A stretch of 5,949 nucleotides of DNA from Gemmatimonadota bacterium (GCA_026706505.1 JAPOYQ010000061.1:1-5949), one strand, 5' to 3'. Counted from the stretch's first letter, positions 1 to 5,949 are shown. Translations and numbers: made by a program. Notes: generated by a model not told the origin, from the sequence alone.

Positions 1-199
1 CGATCAGCCCAGCGGGCAGGGAGCCGCAATTGAGCGCGACAAAGGGCTGCCCTCGGCGACGGCTCAGGTTGTGGATCCTCTGAGCGAGTACCTCCTTGCC
101 CACTCCGGTCTCACCCAGCACCAGCATCGTCATATCGGTCTCGGCCATCTGTGCGACTTCCTCTAAGAGCCGGGTCATGATTTGGCTTTGGCTGAGAAA
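1..199 (-). other. N-terminal part of sigma-54-interacting AAA+ domain
   Basis: Residues about 736-801 read as the opening of an NtrC-family central domain: a SQSQIM..LLEEV helix, an AETDMTMLVLGETGVGKE segment holding Walker A (764-771), a VLAQRIHNLS helix, and QPFVALNCGSLP, the counterpart of the usual PFV.VNCAALP. The lysine of the P-loop (K770) is present, so ATP binding should be intact. The window ends before ESELFGH, GAFTGA and Walker B, so sigma-54 contact cannot be confirmed from this sequence alone. Confidence 0.9.
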
Positions 200-2404
200 C
201 TCCTGATCCGAAGCCCGCAGCATGTGCATGTGTTCTAGGCGCTGGAGGCGTGCGCTCTTCTCGTCGGGGAACACCTGTACATCGAGGGTGGCTACTTCCG
301 ACATGAGGCCATCCCGATCTAAGGCCCGCACCTCAAAGCAGAATTGGCCAACCGGGACCCCGTTGTACGACACTCTGTTGGAAGGCGTGAATGCACTCCA
401 TTCTTCCGCCGGGCCGTGGCCGACGAGCCGATGGCTGTAGCGCATCTGCTCGGCCCCGCTTCTGAAGCTGAGCCCCTGGAAGTGAAACTGAATCTCGGGA
501 GTGCTATCCGAGCAGGACACGGCTTGGGGCATCTCCAAGAGTCTTCCTGCCATGACTTGGCGGATCACGACACCTGGAGGTGTATCCCCAGGCTGGTACG
601 CAATCAGCCCCGCCCTCGTTCCGAACCACAATCGGCCCCGACTATCGCGCAGAATGGCCTCGACGATATTCTCCAAGGTGGACTTGCCCAAACGGATGCT
701 CTGAAACCCCCGGCCATCGTACTTCAGTACGCCCCCACCGCTCGTCCCAATCCATAGACACTCCTGCTCGGGATCAGCGACCAGAGCCAAGATGCTATTG
801 GCGGACAGATCGCCTTGGTCTGCCGTAAACCGACGCACCTGTTGGGCGCGGTAATCAAAGGAGAAAAGGCCGTTGGCCGTCCCGATCCAAAGCGCACCCT
901 CGTGGTCACACAATGCACTCACATAAGCGACGGTTTCTATACCGGCTATGTCAGACGCGTGGAAATGGCCGTCTTTGTAATAGTACAGAGCCGGCGTTGT
1001 CCCATAGCTACCGATCCACAAGGTGCCTTCGCTATCCTGCAACGCGACTCGGCAATAATTAGGTCCCTGCTGCTCGGCTATAAAGCGATCGTCTTCTATC
1101 CTGCCCAAGCATCCCCCGGAAGTGCCGACCCTTATACGTCCTTCTTGGTCTGGGTACAGCATGATTTCTTCGGCGTCGTGGCCTTTTGCCACCTCGATCA
1201 CTTGGGCCTCTTTCCCCACCCCTTTGATTACCTTCCCCTCGGGGCTCCCGCGCCAGACTTGCCCCTGGCGGTCTGTCGCCAACGACGAGACCTTGTGCCC
1301 GGTCTCCACTGAGCGAATCCGGTCGTCTTCAAGACAGGCTAGCCCCCCCATCGTGCCGATCCAGATCCGGCCTTGGTGGTCTTCGCTTAGTTGGTGGACC
1401 CCGCTATCGGGCAAGCCGTCGGCTTCGGTGTATAACTGAACGCTGACCGGATCGCAAAAAACCAACCCGCCGCCCCACAGCCCCACCCAGATATTTCCTT
1501 CGCGGTCCGCGTAGGTCAGCCGCGCATCCGAAAAGTGAATATCCGGCAAGCCAGCGGAAAAAGGATGCCACTCCTCTCCGTCGTACACTAGCACGCCCCG
1601 GCGAGTCATCCACAGCCAGCCTCTATCGTCCAAGCGCACATGGCGCGTGCCGTGATTTACTGCCTCCGTCCCCTCGATAGCTGCGTCTGCCTTGATCAGG
1701 TCGAGTTGTTGGCTATCTGGATCATAGCGACCTATAACGGCTTCGGTACCAACGTAGCGAAAGGCGATCCACAGCAGGCCGGAGGCGTCTTGGGCGAATT
1801 TCCACGGCCACTGCATCGCGCCGTTTTCCGCACTCATGCGCCGACCGTCTAGGCTAATGACCCCCCACTTCAGCGTCGCCAGCCACGTCGTACCCGTTGC
1901 GTCGGTCGCCATATCGAACACCCGCCCTAGCGGCTGACCCACAATCTCTGTCACGCACTCTACGCATCGCCCTTCGACAAACCAGCCTATCCCTGCGTCG
2001 GTCAGAACCCGTATCGAACCATCGGCTTGGGATTGCAGGCCCAATATGTCATTGGAGGGCAGCCCGTGCTCGGTGGTGTACACCTGAAAACCACGCCCGT
2101 CGTAAGCTGCCAACCCACCGCCGAGCGTACCGAAGAGTAGCCGTCCATCCGCGTCCTCGGCAATGGTCATTACCGTGAGACTAGGTAGTCCATCCGACAG
2201 ACCAAAGGTATCAAAGTGCGCTCCGTCGAACCGACTTACGCCGCCATCAGCCGTGGCGATCCACAGCAGGCCGCGCTGATCTTGGTAGATGTCTTCCACC
2301 TGCATCCCGGCCAACCCGTCGAAAACCGTGTACTGATGCCCTAGGATGCGATCAAAGGGGCTTCTCTGTCTTGGGGGTCTTGCGGCTCCGCTCGCGTCGT
2401 TCAC
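1..2404 (-). CDS. Two-component-type beta-propeller sensor fused to sigma-54 activator AAA+ domain (C-terminus beyond the window)
   Basis: A single open minus-strand frame of 801 codons with no stop runs off the left edge. Domains in order: a short Arg/Pro-rich N-terminus without a hydrophobic signal (1-30); 14 Reg_prop blades (about 33-604) with cores such as LWIGT and LWFGT; a Y_Y_Y Ig-like domain (about 635-712); a charged linker (713-735); and the start of a sigma-54-interacting AAA+ ATPase (736-801) with Walker A GETGVGKE at 764-771. The GTG start at 2404 is chosen because an in-frame TAG lies immediately upstream and AGAGAAGG sits 5 nt before it; the first ATG is codon 34. In known Reg_prop proteins the propellers are periplasmic and joined by a membrane helix to a histidine kinase. 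Here no membrane segment is visible, so I infer a cytosolic, ligand-sensing, one-component enhancer-binding protein. The GAFTGA loop, Walker B and any Fis-type HTH would lie outside the window. It starts 30 nt after the purM-like stop, so it is probably co-transcribed. Family assignment is firm; ligand and targets are unknown. Confidence 0.92.
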   Translation of the reverse strand, partial: MNDASGAARPPRQRSPFDRILGHQYTVFDGLAGMQVEDIYQDQRGLLWIATADGGVSRFDGAHFDTFGLSDGLPSLTVMTIAEDADGRLLFGTLGGGLAAYDGRGFQVYTTEHGLPSNDILGLQSQADGSIRVLTDAGIGWFVEGRCVECVTEIVGQPLGRVFDMATDATGTTWLATLKWGVISLDGRRMSAENGAMQWPWKFAQDASGLLWIAFRYVGTEAVIGRYDPDSQQLDLIKADAAIEGTEAVNHGTRHVRLDDRGWLWMTRRGVLVYDGEEWHPFSAGLPDIHFSDARLTYADREGNIWVGLWGGGLVFCDPVSVQLYTEADGLPDSGVHQLSEDHQGRIWIGTMGGLACLEDDRIRSVETGHKVSSLATDRQGQVWRGSPEGKVIKGVGKEAQVIEVAKGHDAEEIMLYPDQEGRIRVGTSGGCLGRIEDDRFIAEQQGPNYCRVALQDSEGTLWIGSYGTTPALYYYKDGHFHASDIAGIETVAYVSALCDHEGALWIGTANGLFSFDYRAQQVRRFTADQGDLSANSILALVADPEQECLWIGTSGGGVLKYDGRGFQSIRLGKSTLENIVEAILRDSRGRLWFGTRAGLIAYQPGDTPPGVVIRQVMAGRLLEMPQAVSCSDSTPEIQFHFQGLSFRSGAEQMRYSHRLVGHGPAEEWSAFTPSNRVSYNGVPVGQFCFEVRALDRDGLMSEVATLDVQVFPDEKSARLQRLEHMHMLRASDQEFLSQSQIMTRLLEEVAQMAETDMTMLVLGETGVGKEVLAQRIHNLSRRRGQPFVALNCGSLPAGLI
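269..502 (-). other. Y_Y_Y Ig-like domain of the propeller regulator
   Basis: Residues about 635-712 follow the last blade and match the Y_Y_Y pattern. FHFQGLSF is followed by MRYSHRLVG, then EEWSAFT, a Tyr-Asn turn, and FEVRALDRDGLMSE before a final beta strand ending in VQVFP. In hybrid two-component systems this domain passes the propeller signal to the dimeric membrane helix. Here it leads through only about 23 mostly charged residues into the ATPase domain, so it probably acts directly on AAA+ assembly. The boundaries are approximate. Confidence 0.8.
593..2308 (-). repeat. Fourteen Reg_prop beta-propeller blade repeats (two seven-bladed propellers)
   Basis: Blade cores of the form (L/I)W(I/V/F)G(T/S), usually preceded by D..G and followed by GG(L/V)..(Y/F)DG, recur every 36-54 residues. 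They start near residues 47, 89, 131, 173, 210, 264, 305, 347, 383, 424, 462, 505, 550 and 592. The total of 14 equals two seven-bladed propellers, the arrangement known for the sensor half of Bacteroides hybrid two-component systems. Blades 3, 9 and 10 are the most degenerate (cores IRVLT, VWRGS, IRVGT). An 18-bp stretch encoding GLLWIA is identical in blade 1 (2255-2272) and blade 5 (1763-1780); elsewhere the repeats are similar in protein rather than in DNA. Blade boundaries are estimates by eye. Confidence 0.88.
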
Positions 2405-2409
2405 CTACG

Positions 2410-2417
2410 CCTTCTCT
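2410..2417 (-). promoter_or_regulatory. Ribosome binding site deciding the GTG start of the propeller regulator
   Basis: AGAGAAGG on the minus strand ends 5 nt before the GTG at 2404. An in-frame TAG directly abuts the GTG, so no longer form is possible. The alternative first ATG would drop 33 residues, including the lead-in to blade 1, and I saw no comparable purine run placed for it. This makes the GTG the better start. Confidence 0.7.
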
Positions 2418-2434
2418 TTTTTAAAATTGATCGT

Positions 2435-3472
2435 TCACCAAGCGAGCGTTCCCTGTAACGCGACCTCTTGCTCGCCAGCGACGATTTCTCCGAGCCGATA
2501 GGCCCGACAGTCTTGGGCTGCTAAGTGAGCCAACACCTGTTCCACGGCCTCGGGCGCGACCACCAGCGCCATGCCCACACCCATGTTAAACGTACGCAGC
2601 ATGTCCTCCACCTCTAGGTCACCTGCTGCGCGCAAGGTGCGGAAAATCGGCGGAATCTGTAGAGCCGCCAAGTCGAGTTGAGCGTCGAGGCCCGGCGGCA
2701 AGATGCGGCTGAGATTGTCGCGGAGGCCGCCGCCGGTAATGTGGGCTATGCCGTGGAGGCCGGATTCGGTGAAAAGGCCGCGCACGGCCTGCAAGTAGCA
2801 GGTATGAGGCTTGAGCACCGCTTCGAGGAAGGATTCACCGGCCACGTCTGCGGTGAGCAGATCGGGTTGTCGTTCTAAAAGGGCGCGGACCAGCGTGTAG
2901 CCATTGGTGTGCAAGCCATTGGAAGCGAGCGCCAAGACCTGATCGCCGGCCTCAATCGCCTGGCCGTCGATAATGTTGTCCTTATCGACCACGCCGATGA
3001 CGCTGGCAGTCAGCACGTAGAGGCCATCGGGGACCACGCCGGGCTGCACCGAAGTTTCGCCGCCTGTCAGGGTGCAGCCCTGTTGGCGGCAGGCATCGGC
3101 CAAAGCGTCCACGAGGTCGTTGACGATGGCTCCATCCATCGCGCCGCATACGATGACGTCCTGGATCGAAATCGGCTCGGCACCCATGACGATGATGTCG
3201 TCGATGAGGTGATTGACCATATCGTAGCACACCCCGCGATGGCGACCGTGAGCAAAAGCCAACTTTTGCTTGGACCCAGGCTCCTCGCTCTTGTGGACCA
3301 ACACCGGGTGTGCGTAGCCGGGAAAGCGGGCGTCGAGCAATGTGGCAAACGCGCCAATCCGGTTGAGCACGCGCGGGTCGGCAGTTTCCATGCTCGCGGC
3401 CATGGCGCGCTTGGCCGCATCGGTCTGGTCTATATCGACGCCGGTGCTAGCATAGGAGAGGCGTTGGCTCAT
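2435..3472 (-). CDS. purM: Phosphoribosylformylglycinamidine cyclo-ligase (AIR synthetase)-like protein, divergent PurM
   Basis: The protein has 345 residues, the same length as E. coli PurM, and aligns along its whole length. It has SYASTGVDID near the N-terminus, MGAEP (96-100), GGET (137-140), SNGLHTNGY..VR (184-196), HITGGG (244-249) and TFNMGVGM (294-301). PurM closes FGAM to AIR with ATP in cytosolic purine synthesis. The start at 3472 has AAAGGAA with 5 nt spacing, and its ATG overlaps the upstream enolase-family TGA as ATGA, implying translational coupling. A longer reading beginning at 3625 would lie inside that gene and is rejected. One oddity is that the near-invariant DGVGTK nucleotide-binding motif reads EEPGSK (63-68), the usual ND before the MGAEP region is DD (91-92), and GGET is followed by SVQPG rather than AEMPG. 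It may therefore be a PurM-clade paralogue with altered chemistry. The family is certain; the exact substrate is less so. Confidence 0.85.
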   Translation of the reverse strand: MSQRLSYASTGVDIDQTDAAKRAMAASMETADPRVLNRIGAFATLLDARFPGYAHPVLVHKSEEPGSKQKLAFAHGRHRGVCYDMVNHLIDDIIVMGAEPISIQDVIVCGAMDGAIVNDLVDALADACRQQGCTLTGGETSVQPGVVPDGLYVLTASVIGVVDKDNIIDGQAIEAGDQVLALASNGLHTNGYTLVRALLERQPDLLTADVAGESFLEAVLKPHTCYLQAVRGLFTESGLHGIAHITGGGLRDNLSRILPPGLDAQLDLAALQIPPIFRTLRAAGDLEVEDMLRTFNMGVGMALVVAPEAVEQVLAHLAAQDCRAYRLGEIVAGEQEVALQGTLAW

Positions 3473-4641
3473 GAAGTTCCTTTCTGTTCCATCAAATCGG
3501 GGATCAACTCGACACCCAATCCCGGGCCGGACGGAGCGTGCAGGCAACCCTGCTGATAGGTCAAGCGCGGCGTGACCACATCGCTCGCCAACAGGCCCGG
3601 ACCGACCAAATCCGAGGGTGCGCAAACGGCTTTAGTAGCCACGCCAAAATGCACGGCCGCGGCCGTGCCAATGCCGAGCTCGACCGTGCTGCCGAGCAAG
3701 ACGGGTACGCCAGCAGCCGCAGCGAGTTGGCTCAACCGCTGGGCGCGGTGCAGGCTGCCGGCCTGGACGGGCGCGACGTTGAAGGCATCCACGGCCCGGT
3801 GGTGCAAAAGGGCGAGGGCAAACGAGTCATCAAAGTCGGCGACGTGTTCGATGAGGGCCGCGGGCACGGCTGCGCGCACTCTCGCCAAGGCCAAGGCGGC
3901 GGAGTCTGGGTCGGCATTGACCTGTTCGGGATGGTCCTTGGCCACTTTGCGGGCGACGCATTGGATCGGCGTCTCAACCGCATCCACGCCCAGCTCGGCT
4001 AGTTCGCGGATCCGCTCAATGGCCTCTTCTTCTTCCCACGCGCCCGAAGCATCGACCTTGAGGTACGCATCCGGGCCGACGATCCGGCGGCAGACGCGGA
4101 CGCGCTCGCAGTCGAGGTCAAAATCGGCCCCCACCTTGAGCTTGAAGGCCGTAAAGCCCGCATCGACCTTTTCCTGAATTTCCTCTGCCAACTCGTCCGC
4201 ACTGCGGATATACGCGACCCAAGAGATGGACAGCGCGTCCCGGTACTGGCCGCCTAGGAGCGCGTGGGCCGGGGCGTTGTAGTACTTGCCCGCGAGATCA
4301 ATCAGGGCCATTTCCACGGCTGCACTGACGAGCCGGCGGAATTCCGGGTGGTAGCTGGTGGGCAGCGCCTCGGCGACGCGCTCCCAAGCGACGAGGCGTT
4401 TACACGGGTCGGCACCAGCCAACAGGGGTGTCAAGGTCTCGCACAAGGTCTCCGGCGACGGGGCTTGCCACGCATCCTCTAGATCCGAGATTTCGCCGAG
4501 GCCGCGCAGGCCGGTATTGGTCTCAAGTTCTAACAGATAGTAGCGCGAGGCATTCTTGCTGTGTCCGCCCGTGGGGGCTACGCGAGTGTGGTACACGCGG
4601 GGGACGGCGACCGAGTAAACGCGGATGTGGCAAATGTGCAT
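3469..4641 (-). CDS. Enolase-superfamily enzyme, mandelate racemase/muconate lactonizing type, substrate unknown
   Basis: The protein has 390 residues in the usual MR/MLE two-domain layout: an N-terminal capping domain (about 1-125, with SRYYLLELETNTGLRGLGE) and a TIM-like barrel. Visible active-site elements are the KxK pair K167/K169 on strand 2, and probable metal ligands D197 (LKVDASGAW), E223 (VETP) and E265 (IEHV). GSTVELGIGTAA lies at 317-328 and the GPGLGVEL tail at 372-379. At strand 6, where MLE-type members have a second catalytic lysine (N-x-K), the sequence is FNVAP with A290. Such enzymes abstract a proton alpha to a carboxylate, then racemise, dehydrate or cycloisomerise. With one lysine arm and no obvious His-Asp dyad, the reaction cannot be named. 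It is the first gene after a strong promoter and is coupled to purM by a 4-nt overlap. The start at 4641 has only a weak Shine-Dalgarno (GGA, about 8-9 nt upstream), but the sequence from MHICHIRVYSV fits a typical family N-terminus. Confidence 0.88.
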   Translation of the reverse strand: MHICHIRVYSVAVPRVYHTRVAPTGGHSKNASRYYLLELETNTGLRGLGEISDLEDAWQAPSPETLCETLTPLLAGADPCKRLVAWERVAEALPTSYHPEFRRLVSAAVEMALIDLAGKYYNAPAHALLGGQYRDALSISWVAYIRSADELAEEIQEKVDAGFTAFKLKVGADFDLDCERVRVCRRIVGPDAYLKVDASGAWEEEEAIERIRELAELGVDAVETPIQCVARKVAKDHPEQVNADPDSAALALARVRAAVPAALIEHVADFDDSFALALLHHRAVDAFNVAPVQAGSLHRAQRLSQLAAAAGVPVLLGSTVELGIGTAAAVHFGVATKAVCAPSDLVGPGLLASDVVTPRLTYQQGCLHAPSGPGLGVELIPDLMEQKGTS

Positions 4642-4671
4642 AAGGCTATCCAGGGAAGGGTGACTGGCCGG

Positions 4672-4700
4672 ATTGTACGGCTGGCCCTCGGTGCAGTCAA
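4672..4700 (-). promoter_or_regulatory. Predicted sigma-70-type promoter for the enolase-purM-regulator series
   Basis: On the minus strand, TTGACT (4700-4695) and TACAAT (4677-4672) are separated by exactly 17 nt, each one base from consensus. Initiation would fall near 4664, giving a leader of about 23 nt before the ATG at 4641. The spacing and gene position support it, but no transcript data are available. Confidence 0.68.
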
Positions 4701-4701
4701 C

Positions 4702-4725
4702 CGTATATTATTCGACATTTTAATA
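4702..4725 (+). promoter_or_regulatory. AT-rich patch, possible -10 region for mqnBD
   Basis: CGTATATTATTCGACATTTT and the few bases after it form the only AT-rich patch of the divergent gap. TATATT (4704-4709) or TATTAT (4706-4711) could serve as a -10 for the plus-strand genes. No good -35 lies 16-18 nt upstream (CTGGCC or GGCCCT), so this is weak and might need an activator. No GG-N10-GC sigma-54 signature was found on either strand of 4642-4735. Confidence 0.3.
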
Positions 4726-4729
4726 GGAG
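4725..4729 (+). promoter_or_regulatory. Ribosome binding site of mqnB
   Basis: AGGAG with a 6-nt spacer before the ATG at 4736 fixes the futalosine hydrolase start. The protein then begins MTATEEILVLSAT, which matches the first beta strand expected for the nucleosidase fold. Confidence 0.7.
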
Positions 4730-4735
4730 TGCCGA

Positions 4736-5458
4736 ATGACGGCCACAGAAGAGATCCTCGTGCTGAGCGCGACGGCCTTTGAGCAGCATGCCCTAAGGGA
4801 GGCCGTGGCCGAGTGCGTGCAGCACAAAGTCGCCGAGCGCGAATGGGTAAGCGGAAAAATTGGCGCACAGCCGGTGACCTTGGTGGCGACCGGAATCGGC
4901 GCGGTGAACACAGCGCACGCCCTCACCTGCTACTTGCAGGCGCAGCGGCCGCGACGGATCGTACAGATCGGCGTAGGCGGAGCGTATCCAGAGAGCGGAG
5001 CCAGCGTCGGGGACTTGGCCTTGGCCAACGAGGAAAACTACGGAGATCTGGGGGTGCGGACGCCGGACGGCTGGCAGGGCGGAGAAGTGATTGGCATTCC
5101 AGTGCTGGAGAAGGGGCGCTCTTACTACAATTGCTTTCCCATCGACGAGCACTGGGTTCAGCGGGCGGCCGCGGCTTTGCCCGAAGCCCACATCGGCCCC
5201 TTCGTCACCGTGCAGGAATGCACGGGCACTGACGAATTGGGGATGGAAAGGAGGCGGCGCTTTGGGGCCTTGTGCGAAAACATGGAGGGCGCGGCCGCCG
5301 CGCACCTATGCGCCCTATACGAAGTGCCTTTTGCCGAGTTGCGCGCCATGAGCAACATCGTCGAGCAGCGCGCGCGGGAGCAATGGGATTTGCCGGGAGC
5401 CGCCGCTAGGGCACAGGCCGCGGCTCAGAAGCTTTTGGAGGAGGGACTATGCGCGTGA
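4736..5458 (+). CDS. mqnB: Futalosine hydrolase (MqnB)
   Basis: The protein has 240 residues of the MTA/SAH nucleosidase-like fold. It probably removes hypoxanthine from futalosine to give dehypoxanthine futalosine in cytosolic menaquinone synthesis; if the substrate is aminofutalosine, adenine would be the leaving base. Motifs seen are TGIGAVNTAHAL (52-63), IVQIGVGGAYPESGASVGDLAL (split over 75-96), ENYGDLGVRTPDGW (100-113), CENMEGAAAAH (180-190), which carries the Glu expected to hold the ribose, and ELRAMSN (201-207) followed by RAREQWDL. MTAN has Asp in the SD position of the last motif; the Asn here agrees with futalosine hydrolases rather than MTAN. The gene follows a good AGGAG site and overlaps mqnD by 10 nt, and this neighbour strengthens the assignment. 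It diverges from the enolase-family operon. mqnA, mqnC and mqnE are not in the window. Confidence 0.9.
   Translation: MTATEEILVLSATAFEQHALREAVAECVQHKVAEREWVSGKIGAQPVTLVATGIGAVNTAHALTCYLQAQRPRRIVQIGVGGAYPESGASVGDLALANEENYGDLGVRTPDGWQGGEVIGIPVLEKGRSYYNCFPIDEHWVQRAAAALPEAHIGPFVTVQECTGTDELGMERRRRFGALCENMEGAAAAHLCALYEVPFAELRAMSNIVEQRAREQWDLPGAAARAQAAAQKLLEEGLCA
5437..5441 (+). promoter_or_regulatory. Ribosome binding site of mqnD inside the mqnB 3' end
   Basis: GGAGG, continued by AGGG, lies 7 nt before the ATG at 5449, within the last codons of mqnB. It supports independent or coupled initiation of mqnD at the 10-nt overlap. Confidence 0.7.
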
Positions 5459-5949
5459 CCTTGGGCTATTCGCCCTGCCCCAACGATACGTTTGTCTTTT
5501 GCGGCTTGGTCCACGGGCATATCGCTGGCGCGCCCGAATGCGAAGAGGTGCTGGCAGACATCGAGACGCTCAATGAGAGGGCGCTGCAGGGGCAACTCGA
5601 CGCAACCAAAATATCCTTCCACGCACTGGCGCACTTGCGGGAAGAGTACTGCCTTCTGCACTCGGGCGGTGCCTTGGGGAGGGGATGCGGGCCGCTATTA
5701 GTAGCGAGAGAGAAGCTGGCGCTGGAAGACCTCAAACACAAGCGGATCGCCATTCCCGGGCGGCTGACCACCGCAGCTCTGCTGCTGAGGCTCTTTGCCC
5801 CCAGCATTGAGCATCTAGTGATCATGCCTTTCGACCAGATCGTGGACGCGACTGCGCAAGGCGTAGTCGATGCGGGCGTCATCCTCCCTGAGAGCCGCTT
5901 CACCTATGCCCAACGCGGGCTAGAGGCGCTCATCGACCTAGGCCAGAGG
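5449..5949 (+). CDS. mqnD: 1,4-dihydroxy-6-naphthoate synthase (MqnD), 3' part outside the window
   Basis: The first 167 residues of a family usually about 270-290 long are present. MqnD converts cyclic dehypoxanthine futalosine to 1,4-dihydroxy-6-naphthoate, the naphthoquinone ring precursor. It has a periplasmic-binding-protein-like fold but acts in the cytosol. Diagnostic motifs are GYSPCPNDTFVF (6-17), LDATKISFHAL (50-60), GGALGRGCGPLLV (73-85), IPGRLTTAALLL (102-113), MPFDQI (126-131) and DAGVILPESRFTY (141-153). MqnD proteins normally carry His in the last motif (IHE-x-RFTY). Here that position is P147, codon CCT at 5887-5889, one base from CAT. From memory, this residue corresponds to the proposed catalytic base (His145) of the Thermus enzyme. 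Apart from this, the part seen looks intact. It is translated from an ATG overlapping the mqnB stop. Confidence 0.9.
   Translation, partial: MRVTLGYSPCPNDTFVFCGLVHGHIAGAPECEEVLADIETLNERALQGQLDATKISFHALAHLREEYCLLHSGGALGRGCGPLLVAREKLALEDLKHKRIAIPGRLTTAALLLRLFAPSIEHLVIMPFDQIVDATAQGVVDAGVILPESRFTYAQRGLEALIDLGQR

Noticed and set aside
815..1312. Plus-strand open frame of 165 codons, and other plus-strand frames between 222 and 2178
   Set aside because: All are antisense to the continuous 801-codon propeller/sigma-54 frame, whose domain signatures show it is the real coding strand.
2405..2434. Terminator between purM and the regulator (minus-strand A-rich run after the stop)
   Set aside because: There is no GC-rich hairpin, and the run reads as A in the transcribed direction rather than U, so no intrinsic terminator is supported.
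2395..2437. Nine-base direct repeat GGTGAACGA at the purM stop and at the regulator start
   Set aside because: It has only two copies, each fixed by coding or start/stop constraints, and no symmetry. It is probably chance.
2909..3556. Plus-strand open frame of 215 codons opposite purM
   Set aside because: It lies antisense to a full-length PurM-family protein, shows no recognisable motif and has no convincing ribosome site. It is a by-product of GC-rich codon usage.
3473..3625. Longer PurM form starting at 3625
   Set aside because: The added 51 residues match no PurM, overlap the enolase-family C-terminus, and bypass the well-placed AAAGGAA and ATG at 3472.
3469..4641. MenC (o-succinylbenzoate synthase) as identity of the enolase-family protein, given the nearby menaquinone genes
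   Set aside because: The mqn genes indicate the futalosine pathway, which does not use MenC. The strand-6 lysine needed for OSBS is replaced by A290.
4642..4735. Sigma-54 (-24/-12) promoter as an autoregulatory target of the fused regulator
   Set aside because: I checked the GG-N10-GC spacing on both strands of the gap and found no match. Targets of the regulator must lie elsewhere.

Overview
The window looks like bacterial chromosome of moderately high GC, from a Gram-negative-type organism that makes menaquinone by the futalosine route. This rests on an adjacent mqnB-mqnD pair and on a sigma-54 activator module. The mix of a large Reg_prop propeller regulator, an enolase-superfamily enzyme and a divergent PurM recalls uncultivated lineages such as Latescibacterota or Poribacteria. 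That placement is only an impression from protein content, because no rRNA or phylogenetic marker is present.

Layout. From right to left on the minus strand there is a tight three-gene series: an enolase-superfamily (mandelate racemase/muconate lactonizing type) enzyme (4641-3469), a PurM-like AIR synthetase (3472-2435, overlapping the first gene by 4 nt as ATGA), and, 30 nt further on, a giant regulator (2404 to beyond position 1). A strong sigma-70-like promoter (TTGACT, 17 nt, TACAAT) stands just upstream of the first gene. On the plus strand, diverging from the same 94-bp gap, are mqnB (futalosine hydrolase, 4736-5458) and mqnD (1,4-dihydroxy-6-naphthoate synthase, 5449 to beyond the right edge), overlapping by 10 nt.

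The most notable gene fills the left 40% of the window and lies in one uninterrupted minus-strand frame of 801 codons. It encodes 14 Reg_prop beta-propeller blades, then a Y_Y_Y Ig-like domain, then directly (no signal peptide, no transmembrane helix) the start of a sigma-54-interacting AAA+ domain with an intact Walker A. In the well-known propeller proteins these blades are periplasmic and feed a histidine kinase across the membrane. Here the sensor appears to be cytosolic and fused straight to the sigma-54 ATPase, which would make it a one-component activator.

Other points of interest are a His-to-Pro replacement in the IHE-type motif of MqnD, a PurM whose DGVGTK signature reads EEPGSK, and an enolase-superfamily enzyme that keeps the KxK lysines and likely metal ligands but lacks the usual second catalytic lysine. 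The stop/start coupling of the last two suggests that they are made together, and possibly that the PurM-like enzyme is not simply housekeeping.

No tRNA, rRNA, CRISPR array, insertion sequence or convincing terminator was seen. Apart from the 94-bp divergent gap and the 30-bp purM-regulator gap, the window is fully coding.
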